A stretch of 64,000 nucleotides of DNA from Rhopalosiphum padi (lineage: Eukaryota > Arthropoda > Insecta > Hemiptera > Aphididae): positions 50,753,858-50,817,857 of the forward strand of contig NC_083598.1 of NCBI RefSeq assembly GCF_020882245.1, given 5' to 3'. The number at the start of each line of letters is the position of its first letter. Within the stretch, counting starts at the first letter, position 1. The notes below the pieces were generated by a model. That model did no database searches. It was given only the letters and a program-made list of their open reading frames with translations, and was not told where the DNA came from. Below are positions 10,700 to 22,796 of the stretch, in pieces. The translations under genes and the position numbers were made by a program.

Positions 10700-13600
10700 C
10701 TAAAATATAAAATATAAAATGTACAAAATAACAAAGACATGTATTTAATAAAATACTATACAGTATAAACAATAAACATTTAAATTACAATTACATAGTA
10801 CTATGCATGTACAAATGATTTCAAAAGACTATTTTCTCAAAAATACTTGGCAGTATTACAAACAAGAACAGATTGGATTATAATTTTAAACTCAACTTTA
10901 TGAAACAATGAATTTCATAACGAAATATATAAAATTGAGTAATATAAAGTTATTAAACAATATAATAAAATTAACACAAGTAATGCGGACAAATAAAAAT
11001 TGTTTATAATTTTCAGTATACAATATACAATTTTTTTTAATACATATGAAATATGTCATTAAAAATTAGGTCCCAGTGGAAAAATGTATTATGTTTATTA
11101 ACACAGCTGTGAATACATACATCTTGTATGTAATTTATGAAATATGGTACAATAACTTTAAGGAATAACTTTACCATATTTGAATAGATGGTGGCAAAAT
11201 TGTACAAATTATGCACAAAGGCTAATTTTTTAAAACTCATAACTTTTACTATTATAATTTGTAAGTCATATTTTAAAATAAAAAAAAAATTATCTTACTA
11301 GACTATGAAATACAAATTTACTTGAATTTTGAATTATGTACTAAAATCTACCAAACCTAAAATGCATGAATAATCCATTGTATATTTGGTTATTAATATA
11401 GTTTCTCCCTAACAACTTATAATCACTATACCCATGAAAGTATGATAGAAGGGTACACTGTGATTTAAAGCAGAATTTAAATAATTGAAGGTATTAAATT
11501 GAGAGTGCTCTTTTTTCGTGTAGATTTTAAGCCAATGCCAAAATAATTAACTGCATCCTATGAAAGCACCCAAATAAATATAAATAAATAAACAATCAAA
11601 TTATAAAAAAATAATTAGATACATACAGAATAATATTTTAATTATTGACCTAAAATAGTTTTATAGATTTTAAAGAAAATTTAGGACATTTTCTTTGACT
11701 TAAAATTATTTAAAATTATTTTTATAAGGTATTGCGAGTTTTTAGAATCAACATTTTATAAATAATTGCAACTTATGTTTATAATTTAATATTCTTAAAC
11801 AGAATATATTTTTGAATTTAATGTGTAAAATGCAAACATACAATATTGAATAAATAGTTATTATTTAAAATTATTTATATACAATTAAAGCTTAGATAAG
11901 TGAAATAATACATCAAATTAATTTATAATTTTAATAAAAAAAAAAAATATATATTAAGAAAACTTAATAGTGTATCACAATATTCACAATTTGCAACTAA
12001 TTTAAGGTATTACAAATTCTACTAATTTATAACTTATGACAACTATCTCCGTTAAGTCTAGAGACTTCAATAAAAAAATAGTAATCATTAACTGATTAAC
12101 TCATTTTAATAATGAAGTTCTAAACATTTTATCAGATTACAATGTTCAGCTGATTAACATAATTATTTTTATTAATATTTCACCAAAGTAAATCAAACTA
12201 TTTGATGACTTACAAAGTTATAAAATAAATATTAAATTTAATACTTTACAGCATATTATTTCAGTGTTATTCATAGTTGAAATTGACAAATAGTTATATT
12301 CTTATTAAGTATATGTATGAGAAAATTATTCATATTTTTTTTAATTACCTAATTACTGCAATTTAACTAAATAACAACAAAGTCAATATTAGTAGTGACA
12401 AAAAAGATAACACATAGATACCTAACCAGTAAAATTATTAGTTAAATATTTGAACAATTTAAAACATTGATAATTATTTAGTAATAATAAATTGGATACA
12501 TATAATATGTATAACTAATATAAAATAAAGCAGCACTTATAAACTACTAATTATTGATAATAATAAGTTTGAAAAAAAAATGAAGAATTATTGAATAATG
12601 TTTAGGTACTTAGACATCTACATACATTTAAAATTCAATCTTTTTTTTTTTTTTGTTAAATTAACAATGACAAAATAACATTTTTATAAAAGCAAACCGT
12701 GATTAATACACTACTAAGATTTCTACAAGTTCCTACTAAATAAAATATATGACTTCAAAAAGTACAAATATCAATGTATGTAAAATCATTAATATTATTT
12801 TTAATTTACTATCAGTATAGATAAATAATATCAACTTAAAAATTTTAAATTTGATATAAATAAATTTTAAAAAAAATATGAAAAAAAATTCAATCAAATA
12901 AAATACCGTAGTATATTGAATACACCATTCTAATTAGTGTTGAAAATGCTTATGTAAATGTGCGCGAAAAAGTATAAATAAGTAGATAACAAGTATTTTG
13001 TTGTATACGATATTAATGATGCGCATAAAAATAATCAAGTCGTAAGCACAATTTAAGATCTTTACTTACTTTTTCTGTATAAAAAATATGCGTTAACTGC
13101 GAATAAATGTATGGTTGGTCAACTGACCAATAAGATTGTGAAAATCATGATTACTCAACATCCAATAAGTAATTCGATGCAAATTAATTATAAGCGTTTC
13201 GAAGCAAATTTGTAATAACTAATGACAGTAATAACAATAAAAAAAGGAAAAAAAATATCACAACATTAAAAATATTAAACACGAAAATACCTACATTATC
13301 AATTTAAATTATTGTGTTCTCAAATAATTGTTATCATTGTAACAGTTGGAAGTGAGTAACGGTTGTTACTGTAAGTAATGGTTGTCAGTGTTGTTAGAAC
13401 CTTGGTACCATATTCCAATTTTGATATAAAAATTAAATTATAATATTCTTTTATAGCATTGAATATACTTAAATTGTTATTCGTTGGATGTTCTTTGGTT
13501 GAATCTTACTATCTTAGATCCTAGAATGATTAGATAAATAAAATAGTTTATTTGAAATTCATTCCATCTTGTTTAGATCATAATAAATAAAATTATTATA

Positions 13601-16600
13601 ATTACCTGTACACATTGCGTACCAAGAGTGATGAGGGATGAAGGGTCTTTGCGGACAATGGTTCCCCAAAAATAACTGTAGTATCTACAGTATTATATCT
13701 TGTAAATATAATTAATGAAGATAAGGTTTGGTTAAAATTTCCGGAGATTTAAGTCACTGTTGCTTATTAGTTATTACAAGTCATAATACTATGCCAATAA
13801 TTATACAATTTAATTACCTTATGTTATATATTAATATGATTGAAGGATTATAAAATGATACAATTAATTAATATCCAATATCCATTAAATCAAAAATTAA
13901 AATTAACTGATTACTGAAATAATTTGTTTTGACCTGTTGGACATATTAGCTAAACTAAAAAATGTGTTAATTTCAATCCGGGTAAAAAAATTACACAAAA
14001 AAAAAACAAAATAGGAACATGTTTAGGAACTTAAAATTCACAAATATTTTTTTAAAATCTGTTATCAAAAATATAAAAATTACCATCACTGATGTTAGAT
14101 AACTGATTCTCAGCCTTACTTTATGTAGGTATTAATTGATTCCCGCCAAGCATATAGTTGATTCCCAAACTTCAAACTATAGCATATAGGTAGCATTACT
14201 CAGGAGATGCCAAGGGTAGGTTATTTTAATGCTAAAATAAAGACTATATAAAAGTAGGTTAAACATTTTTTATTTTTTTTATTAATAATTATATAATAAC
14301 TAATAATTCATCATCATCATAATTGGTTATTTTTATGTACCTATGCACTAGAATACTAGATTACTATAGGGTTCTCTATTTAAGGAAAGGTAAATTTGAA
14401 TCATTTAACTTTCAAAAATTGATATTTTCTATTGTGGTTTTGGTTAAATTTGTGCATTATTTTGCTTATAAATACTTTTTTTTCTCATTTTAGTTTTATA
14501 TTATATAAATTAGGGCATTGGTTCATAACCGGTGGGGGGGGATTTAGAGTATTCTTGGGGGAAATATTAATATTTTTGTTTTTATATTCAATAATTTTTT
14601 CTTATATTTAATATTATTACTTCGTAAATTGATTTATAATAATTTTTTAAAATTATGATTTTATAATAGACTATTATAAAACCAATGCCTATAGTGACAA
14701 CTTGTGTTACAAATAATTGTTACAATCGCGTGTTTAGCCCATGACAATCGCAATCATAATAATAATAATCCTGACATTTACTGCTAAAGGTAATAATAAT
14801 GTTAATCTAATTTTATAAATACTTTAAGAAAAAGTTGAAAACCATAAAATTGAAATTTATTGATATTAGTAATGCTCATTTTAATATTACAACTGTTGTC
14901 CTTGTTAACCTCATGCCTGTTTTATAAGTTATAAGTTATCGACGATTTTATGTGTATAAACTATTTTTAATTATTATTATTATTATAAATAGGTACTTTA
15001 CGTGTACATTTGAATTAGATATAAATTATTTTAATTTTTAAGAACCAGATTTACTGTTTAATTCTTAATACGCATCAGATTTTTGGTTCATTATTACCAT
15101 CGTCAAATAATTTCAGTGTTATAATTTAACAAATAACAATGTCCATAAAAACCTCCAATTAAAATCACTAAATTAGTTGGATGGCAAAGAGCCACTTCTC
15201 CATTATCTTCCAATACTTTTCACTTCGTTGAGAGTTCAAAATCCAATATAAGTAATTAATCTTCCGAATCTTTGTTCTTCTCAAACTAACCCTAACCTAA
15301 TAGGTAGCACTGGTGGCAAAAAAATTCTGCCTGAGTCCCGGCCCAAGAATAAATATTTTTTCTCAGATACAAATTATAAATATGTATGTTTCAGAATTCC
15401 CAAGCGGCGCATACGAAGTTTTATTATTACATTTTAAACGAATCAAAACTTTAAAAAAATTAACACTTATAAACACTTTTTAATCATTTTTTTTTTGTTT
15501 TTATTCGCTGTTCAAGAATGTCTTAAATTAGAATCGGAATTGCTGGACGTTTACAGAACGGAGTTGAAGTGAATTTTTTCGTGATAGCTTTTATTACTTT
15601 TAGGTATTCCCTGTTTCAATCAATAAAAATAGATTTTAACAAACGTGTATAAAAAATAATTTATTCATATCATGGGTTGATTTTTGCCTTTTGGTACCTT
15701 TAGGCTATTTGGATTACGATTTCGGTTTCGATTTCGTAATAAATTATATTTTAGTATTCTAGATCTGATTTTGGTTTCATAAAAATAATATTTTGTTATC
15801 CTAGTTCTGATTTTGATTATAAAAAATTAAATTTAAGTCAACGTTTGCCAGTTCGTACGATGTATATTAATATAAAATGCACTTAAAATTAAAATAAATA
15901 ATCTAAAATGCTAAATAAAAGTTTCACCTTTGAACTTTTAAAGCATCTGTTACACGAAAAGAATTATTTTATAACTAAAAAAAATTATTAAATATTAATC
16001 ATTATTCTGTATTCATTTACTTAGTTCTTTATAGTAAGTACCTATATAATAAGGTTTTATATTACTCTAGAGGTCAATAGAAGGTAAATGGTAATAAATA
16101 AACTAATTTTTCGGATCCAATTCCTGAACGGTCGAGCATGCATTTTCGTATAATAGGTAACCGGTACCAATTTCCATTCCTAATACACATTTTAAAATTA
16201 AAAATAAATATTCGTTTGTCCAAACGGGTGTTAAATCAGCCCACACCGGGGTAATGAACCATATCAATGATAATATGGTGCAAACACTGCAAACATACTA
16301 ATAGATTTTTTTCACGTCGGTTTAGCGAACGAATTTTTAACAACTATCGAACCCTTTAATGATGATAATAAATTATGACAGAAAAAACAGTTACAGAACC
16401 CCTTAAGTGATCCCTATAGGCAACTAAATGTGTATAGTATTAAGGTTATCATGAATTCAGAAAGTGATAAGTGCCAAACATTTGTGATCGTCGAGAGTCG
16501 GGAGATATCTTAACAGTAGTCAGTATTGCAGTCTACTGTTTAGTCAGTCTACATTTTACAGTTACTCTGTACACATTATTGTTATGAATGATGAACGTAT

Positions 16601-16665
16601 AGTTGGCCAAAGCCAGTTAACTGTTCAAGCTCGGTGAAATAATTCAAACTATTATGGACTACTCT
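10682..16665. other. Divergent intergenic region between PI3K-C2 and TTC5
   Basis: About 6 kb separate the start codons of the two divergent genes. On the minus strand an acceptor (TTTTAG) ends at 10700, 19 nt upstream of the PI3K-C2 ATG, so at least one non-coding first exon should lie here. Candidate donors on the minus strand are ACAG/GTAATT near 13607, which follows a comparatively GC-rich stretch (13608-13680), and AAAAA/GTAAGT near 13068. A short tandem duplication of about 19 bp lies at 13353-13391. 11-13 kb is plain AT-rich DNA. A G-rich patch near 14531-14575 and a patch at 15310-15420 resemble ends of dispersed repeats, but no complete element was delimited. No conserved coding exon was seen. 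Confidence 0.5.
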
Positions 16666-16673
16666 TATATAAG
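16666..16673 (+). promoter_or_regulatory. Possible TATA box of TTC5
   Basis: A TATATAAG match lies 136 nt upstream of the TTC5 ATG. A start site about 30 nt downstream would give a leader of about 105 nt. Alternatively, a GTAGGT donor near 16716 and an acceptor at 16788-16789 suggest a small leader intron. In such AT-rich DNA a TATA match is weak evidence. Confidence 0.3.
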
Positions 16674-16801
16674 GGTACAATAAACTTTGAAAAAAAAAAA
16701 ACCGGATGTATTTTGGTAGGTAATCTTACTTGCTATTTGTGTTTAATGTTTTTTTATCGAATTTTGTCATACCTAATCAAATTGTATAGGTTTTGCTTAA
16801 A

Positions 16802-19172
16802 ATGAGTGGTATTCGACAAACAGATGACGATAAGTCTGGAACTAATTATGATCAGAACTTAGAAAAACTGAATGGCTTAAATTTGCAAGAAGAAAATGAG
16901 GTTTCTGAACAGGACAAATGTACGCCCACACTTGATTATCTTCAGGTACCTACCATAAATGGAGATATCCTTTGGCTTGATATCAATTATTATTATTATT
17001 TTATTTTTTTGTCATACTTTATTGTTTTTAGTGTATTGTTGAGGAACTGTATACATTTAATAAAAATTCATTAGAAAATAATACTGAAAAAGTATCTTAC
17101 AACAAAGAAATTCTCAATGAAAAAGTTAAACAAGTATTAACATTGATGAAAAAAAATGAAGGTAATAACATAAGTACTTTTAGTAATGCAAATTATAAAT
17201 TTGCCTTTCTTAAATTTACAGAAGCTGCAGTTGCTGAAAACAAAGCACAATATTTTTTTTTACTGGGCAAAACTTGGAGTGTTACACAGCCAGTAAATGA
17301 AGAATGTGTTAATATATTATCCAAAGCAGTCAAACTCAATCCAACACACTTAGATGCCTGGAATGCTCTTGGTGAATGTTTAGTACATTTGAAAAGGTTT
17401 TCTGAAGCCAAATATTGTTTCCTCGCGTCATTGAAACATGTAATTAATATATTATTAGTAGATCAGAGGTTTAAATATGCTTAAAAACATAAAAATATAC
17501 TTTTAAAAATGGCATTATTATGATTAATGCAAGCCTTAAATAACTATAGTCAAGTTCACAAAAGGTGTAAACCATGCCCAACCAAAACAAACCTGAGTTA
17601 ATGCATTCCTCTCCTATTTAAAATGCCAACAGCATTTGTGTTTTGCTGCTGTCAGTCTACTTAATACTTATACAAAACAGTTTGCTTCTCTCATGGGCCA
17701 GAATAAATATGTATCTACCTGTATATAACAAAAATTACTGTACTAAATTGTACTTTTATATTTATTTTTCTGTTCCAGGGTAAATGTAAAGTCATTTTGA
17801 GGAATCTATCGATTATTATGCGAGAGGCTCAGTTGTTAACTAGTGAAAATGTTAAGGAAAACCTTAATGCAGGCATTGAGTATGCTAAAGAAGCTGTTGA
17901 ATTAGACACTAATGATGGTGAATCCTGGGCAATACTTGGAAATGCATATCTATCCTTATTTTTTAGGAGACAAGAAGATAAGCTCCTTAGACAATCCATC
18001 AACTCTTTTGAGAAAGCTGTAAGTCAATACATTAATATTATATAAACTTAAATTGATTATTTAAAATTTTAAAAATTATATTTAGCTCAAAGACCCCGTA
18101 GCTGCCAAGAATGCTGATCTCCATTTTAATAGAGGCGTTGTAAGTGAAGCTTATTATATGCCTTGTAAAATGTGATTAATTAATAGTTAGATTACTATTT
18201 GTCATTTAGGCTTTGAAATATGGGGAAATTTATACAGATGCTTTATTAAGCTTTGAACAAGCTTCGATATTAGATCCCATGTGGACTACAGCTAAAGAAA
18301 CATTGGAAGATCTTGTTAAATATTTGACCTCGACACAAACATTATATCAACGTAAGGGTCAGGTAAAAAGTAAGCGACTTCAACAAATGACAGAGGTACT
18401 ATTATACAATTTGTTTAATATGCATTATTATAGTTATTATTTTACTTAATCACAATAGCTTATAATTCAATATTAATTACTAATTAGTATTGAAACTAAT
18501 CTAAGTACTGGACTTATAACTCAACTATAATTTAAACTAATAATATATTGTATTTTTATTTTTTTTATTCTTATAATTAGTCTTTAAACCCCAGTTGTTT
18601 GGGGTTGTACAACAATAAAATAAAAACAATAAAAGGCCATGTAATATTGGAACACATTCCATTATCTAAACTCCAAACTGGTTTTAATGCTAACAAAGTT
18701 GTATGTGGTCGAGTAGTATGTGTTGTATACAATCAGGAGCCTGTTCCTTAGTGAGTACAGTATAGCACTTACAATATAGCAATTTATGTAATTTTGTATT
18801 AAGACATGATCAAAATATTTTTATTAGTACATTCTGCCTGGTGGATAAAGATTTATCATGTGTTGTTGTATCAGTATACAACCTAGCTCAAGGTAGAGGA
18901 CCGATCATAGGAGACTCTGTGGCCATTCCTGAACCTTATTTAACTAATATTGATGCAAAATATTTAAAACAGGTTATAATTTTTTTTTTTTTTTTATCAA
19001 ATTTAATAAATAAAATTAATATTAAAATATCTTTTATTAATTTTTTTACCATTTTCAGACGTTCCAGTACCCTAGCATAAGAGTAAACCTTCCTTTAACC
19101 ATGGTTGTGAACAAGAAAAATGTAAGTGCAGAATGTGTGTCTCAGCCACAGTTTTTATCCAAACAATTTTAA
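16802..19172 (+). CDS. TTC5: Tetratricopeptide repeat protein 5 (STRAP), complete, 9 coding exons
   Basis: Exons: 16802-16945, 17032-17161, 17222-17439, 17779-18018, 18086-18139, 18210-18395, 18581-18750, 18828-18972, 19059-19172. They sum to 1401 nt, 466 residues plus TAA, slightly longer than human TTC5 (440). All junctions are GT/AG and in phase. Exons 3-6 (residues about 92-324) encode the TPR array, with SKAVKLNPTHLDAWNALGEC and EAVELDTNDGESWAILGNAY as clear TPR pairs. Exons 7-9 (about 325-466) encode the TTC5-type OB fold, with the hallmark GDSVAIPEP in exon 8. In vertebrates TTC5 is a p300/JMY cofactor in p53 and stress responses, and it binds nascent alpha- and beta-tubulin N-termini at the ribosome to trigger tubulin mRNA decay. 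The ATG at 16802 is chosen because an acceptor lies 12 nt upstream and no earlier in-frame ATG exists in the exon. Confidence 0.93.
17162..17221 (+). other. 60 nt stop-free, in-phase intron of TTC5
   Basis: Bounded by GTAATA and TTTACAG, it is exactly 20 codons long and open in the coding frame, so the reading frame runs uninterrupted from exon 2 to exon 3. Removing it joins VKQVLTLMKKNE to EAAVAENKAQYFFLLGKTWS, which lines up without a gap with the region before TPR1 in animal TTC5. It is therefore called an intron, but retention would give a viable protein with 20 extra residues. Confidence 0.7.
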
Positions 19173-19434
19173 CAATTGTTTCTATTTTCTTACACCATAC
19201 ATTTTGTATAGCCCTTCAGTTATTTCATCATAATATTTATTACTATAAAATGAAATTTTATAAGCTTAATTTAACATTGTCAACAATAATTGTAAATACT
19301 TTAAATTATTAGTGAACTACTTTAATTATATAGAAGACCTTCCATCACTAATTTTGTACTATTAGTTTTATTAATTTCTTTTTTTATATTTTATTTATAC
19401 TTTTTTACACTAAAAAAAAAAAAAATGTTATTAA

Positions 19435-19440
19435 AATAAA
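19435..19440 (+). terminator. Probable poly(A) signal of TTC5
   Basis: The first canonical AATAAA after the TTC5 stop lies about 265 nt downstream. No gene-like sequence lies between. Cleavage position is not visible. Confidence 0.45.
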
Positions 19441-20090
19441 AAAATATATATACCTATTAACAATGATAAAACATTTTTTTTTTAATTTGTCAACTGATAT
19501 GCTTACCTGGCAAGTTAGTGATATCAAGATTTTCATTAGAACATTAAATTGTAAACTCATTATATCATCTTTATTTTAAAATATGCTGTGCATAAATGCT
19601 TGAGATTTTATTTCAGATGAAATTAGTATTTAATATTTATTATAAAATATAATATTGAAATGCTGATTAAAAAAAAAAACTTTTCATTTAATTAAACATT
19701 TCACCTACCTTTTTGATTAAAAAAAAAATAGTAAATAAATAAATGTGATAAATTATTTAGAAATTGGTTATTTAAATTTCAAATTTATAAAACTTTATTT
19801 ACTAATTCAATAACATATTACCTATCATAACATTATTATTATTCAAATTTGTAAGTGAATTTTATTTTTTTAGATTTGATAAATTTAATAAATTAATAAT
19901 ATTTAACTACCACAAGCAAATAAAATAAAAAATATAGTTACTTATTATTGGTTATTACTTATTACTTATTAGTTATTAATTATTATTCATTAGTTGTAAA
20001 AATATGATAATCAATAATCACCACAATTTTTTTTATTTAATGTAACACATTTATATCTTTGATACAAATGTAACTAAGTATGCATAAATA

Positions 20091-20312
20091 TATAAGGTGA
20101 CCAACTAGAACCTGTCGTTTTTAAAATGAACAGTATTCAGTCATTTTTTACTGTAAATTGAAATTTAATATTCAAAATTGTTTGCAATTACATGGTATTT
20201 GAGTCATTTGTCCATTGTGAAAGATAACGTCGGGTAGGTAGTGTCCATTCTCTTGAAGTCCTGAACATAATTAAAATGTAAAAAATATTAGATTCCCGTT
20301 GGTCACTTTGTA
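20091..20312. mobile_element. Small TA-flanked MITE (Tc1/mariner-like size class)
   Basis: Inverted ends of about 15 bp, 20091-20105 (TATAAGGTGACCAAC) and 20298-20312 (GTTGGTCACTTTGTA), match at about 12 of 15 positions and both carry TA at the outer edge. The 222 bp element has no coding capacity. A TA target duplication suggests Tc1/mariner mobilisation, but no transposase links it to a family. Confidence 0.5.
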
Positions 20313-21705
20313 TTTAGTATTATGCTTATTATGTTAATAGATTGGTCTCACTGATACTGTATTATTTTTTTTTAATGCATAGGATTTAAATATTTAATAG
20401 TATTTACTTAAGTTACACTAAATTTATTTAAATACTACTGTATTTATGTGATAATATTCAAGACTATTATAGATAAGATAAATGTATGTATTTATACCAC
20501 TACAATTTATAAAATAAAAACTTCTATAGCGTGAAATATTTACACATATTTTTATACCAGTTGGTTTTCAATAAAATGTGGTTTATATTCCTAGAGAATT
20601 TAAATTTAATTATAAAAGTATATTTATTGTTCACTCACTAAAATCACTTCTAGATTTAAAATGAGTGACCACTTTTTTCCTTGGTCAATTACCCTTAAAA
20701 TTGTTAATATAAATACAAGTTAGGAAGAATATGTTAATATTTTACTGTATTTTATATATTTTATTTAAAATGAAAATAAAAATAAAAATAATTTAATACA
20801 GTTTATAAACATCGTCAAAATATCAGCATCTAATCATTGACTTCTTGGTTCAACATCTATATCTAAAAAAAATTATAAATTTTTGTAAATATTGTGAAAC
20901 TTATATTTAATTTTTATTTATTTTTCATACCTGTAAATTTGTTGCACTATACCACTAGAGCTTTTTTAATGTTGTCATCGTATAATCAACGACAATTGTC
21001 CAAGAGAATATTTTTATTTAAGTAGGTATAACATATGATTAAAATATTTAATTTAAGTATAATCTTCGATAATATTAACTAAATATGCATTTTTATGCAT
21101 GAAAAAACGTTTAATATGTTATTCTTAAAAAAATTTACCCAAAATATGCAAAAAATGAACTTGCTAGCTTATTAAACGGATTTATAGCTCACCTATATAG
21201 CTATAAATAGAAGGCATCTGGCATAGACAAAAATATGCAAGTCCTATAACTTCTCATCCCTACGTATAACTGGTTACGGTTTATGAAAATTTAAAAATTT
21301 TACACTTGAACATTAATATTTTTTTTGTATATTTAATTAAAACAATAGTTTAAATATATTTTCCTGACGCAATCCATGTACCTATATGGCTATACCTAAT
21401 TAATTTGTCATAATTTCACTAGCGCAAAAGATATACCTAAATATTATAGCCTACAGGTAAGTAGTCTAAAAAATTTGGCACAATTGACGAACACCGGGTT
21501 GGAAGTAGATTATTTGAATTATACAAAACTATGATTTGATTTTATGAGCACTATCAGAATGGAATATACAAAATCAAAGTTATGCATATTATATATTTTA
21601 TAAATGAAACAAATGAAACAATTTGTGCTCTTGTTTCACGTTTGTCATCACAATTTACAGTTAATTTAATAATAAAGAATATAAAATAACGACTGTATAT
21701 AATTT

Positions 21706-21822
21706 GCGCATCGTCTTTTATCTGTGCCAAAATATCGAACATCGTTTGAGCATCAGCGGCCTATTATCGTTAGTGCATTGTCCGTTTTACTGCACCAAAT
21801 TATCGTACATCAAATGCGCATC
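21706..21822. repeat. Two-copy direct repeat of about 50 bp, period about 67
   Basis: Copy one spans 21706-21754 and copy two 21773-21822. Both run from a GCGCAT/GTGCAT start through TATCGNACATC to a GAGCATC/GCGCATC end, at roughly three quarters identity. No gene is associated. It may be a decayed satellite or an internal transposon repeat. Confidence 0.5.
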
Positions 21823-22154
21823 AATATTCTGAACAATATAAGCACTAAGCACTAAGCATAGTATAAAAAACAAATTTTGGTTGGAAATTCAATGACTGTC
21901 ATAAATCATATGTAATAAATATACACAAGAAATTAAAAATAAATTGGATTAGGTAATTCAATTGAACTGTAGTCATAATAAATTATAAATGCACACATTG
22001 AAATTAACACCCCTACTCCTTACTCTATATACGCCACTAGACAAAATTAAAAATTAATAATTATCAATAATATTTGAAATTATCGTCAAAAATTAAAAAA
22101 AAATATACAAACATGTTTATTAGAAAATTGTTTGATAACCCTGATTACCAAAAA

Positions 22155-22796
22155 TGGGCGGTGGTCGTTTGGGCGAAGGTAATAATTTTGAGCAAAAAAA
22201 TAGAAGTCCGTTTGGGCGAATGAAATTATTTTTATCTATGCGAGGTAAAAACCTGGTGACAGAATCTCTGATACGGATGATATTATTGCAAATCATTATT
22301 AATCACTACTATCGAAAATTTAAATAACTAATTGTTGAATGTACATTGTACATTATGAACATTTTCATACAAAGCCAATAGATTACTTTAAAATGTACTA
22401 ATTACATTATAATTAATTCTATTTATAATTTTTTGACTGTAGATTACTATCTACCTATATAATAATATTATTAATATCTAAACCAATAAAATATTTGTTT
22501 TTAATAGGACTTATTATTAGTTATTTATATTTTATATGATTTTGTTTAATTAATTGTTGAGTGTATATTATAAGCATTTTCATACTGCCCAAACGGTATT
22601 TTTAGTTGAATTATCTTCGCCCAAACGGTATGCAGAGTGTACCAGGACTATTTAACAAATATAGTAACATTTATAATGGGTTTGTTAAATTGTCTTGTTA
22701 TAATTTATATATCTATTCGCCTAAACGGTATATATTTATTCGCCCAAACAGATCATATTTTGGGTCGATTCGCCCAAACGGTCTACGCCTCCAAAA
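22155..22796. mobile_element. Non-autonomous DNA element with multiple subterminal inverted motifs
   Basis: The motif CGTTTGGGCGAA occurs twice at the left end (22166-22177, 22209-22220). Its reverse complement TTCGCCCAAACG occurs five times at the right end (around 22587, 22616, 22716 with one mismatch, 22739 and 22769). The outermost sequences at both ends are also roughly inverted copies (GGGCGGTGG on the left, a related GGAGGCGTAGACC in reverse on the right). Clusters of short subterminal repeats of opposite orientation are typical transposase-binding arrays in hAT, CACTA or Mutator-type elements. There is no coding sequence inside. Confidence 0.6.

Noticed and set aside
15285..15300. CCCTAACCTAA, resembling the insect telomere repeat TTAGG
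   Set aside because: Only two imperfect units, not an array.
17193..17411. Minus-strand frame opposite TTC5 exon 3
   Set aside because: Shadow of the TPR-coding exon.
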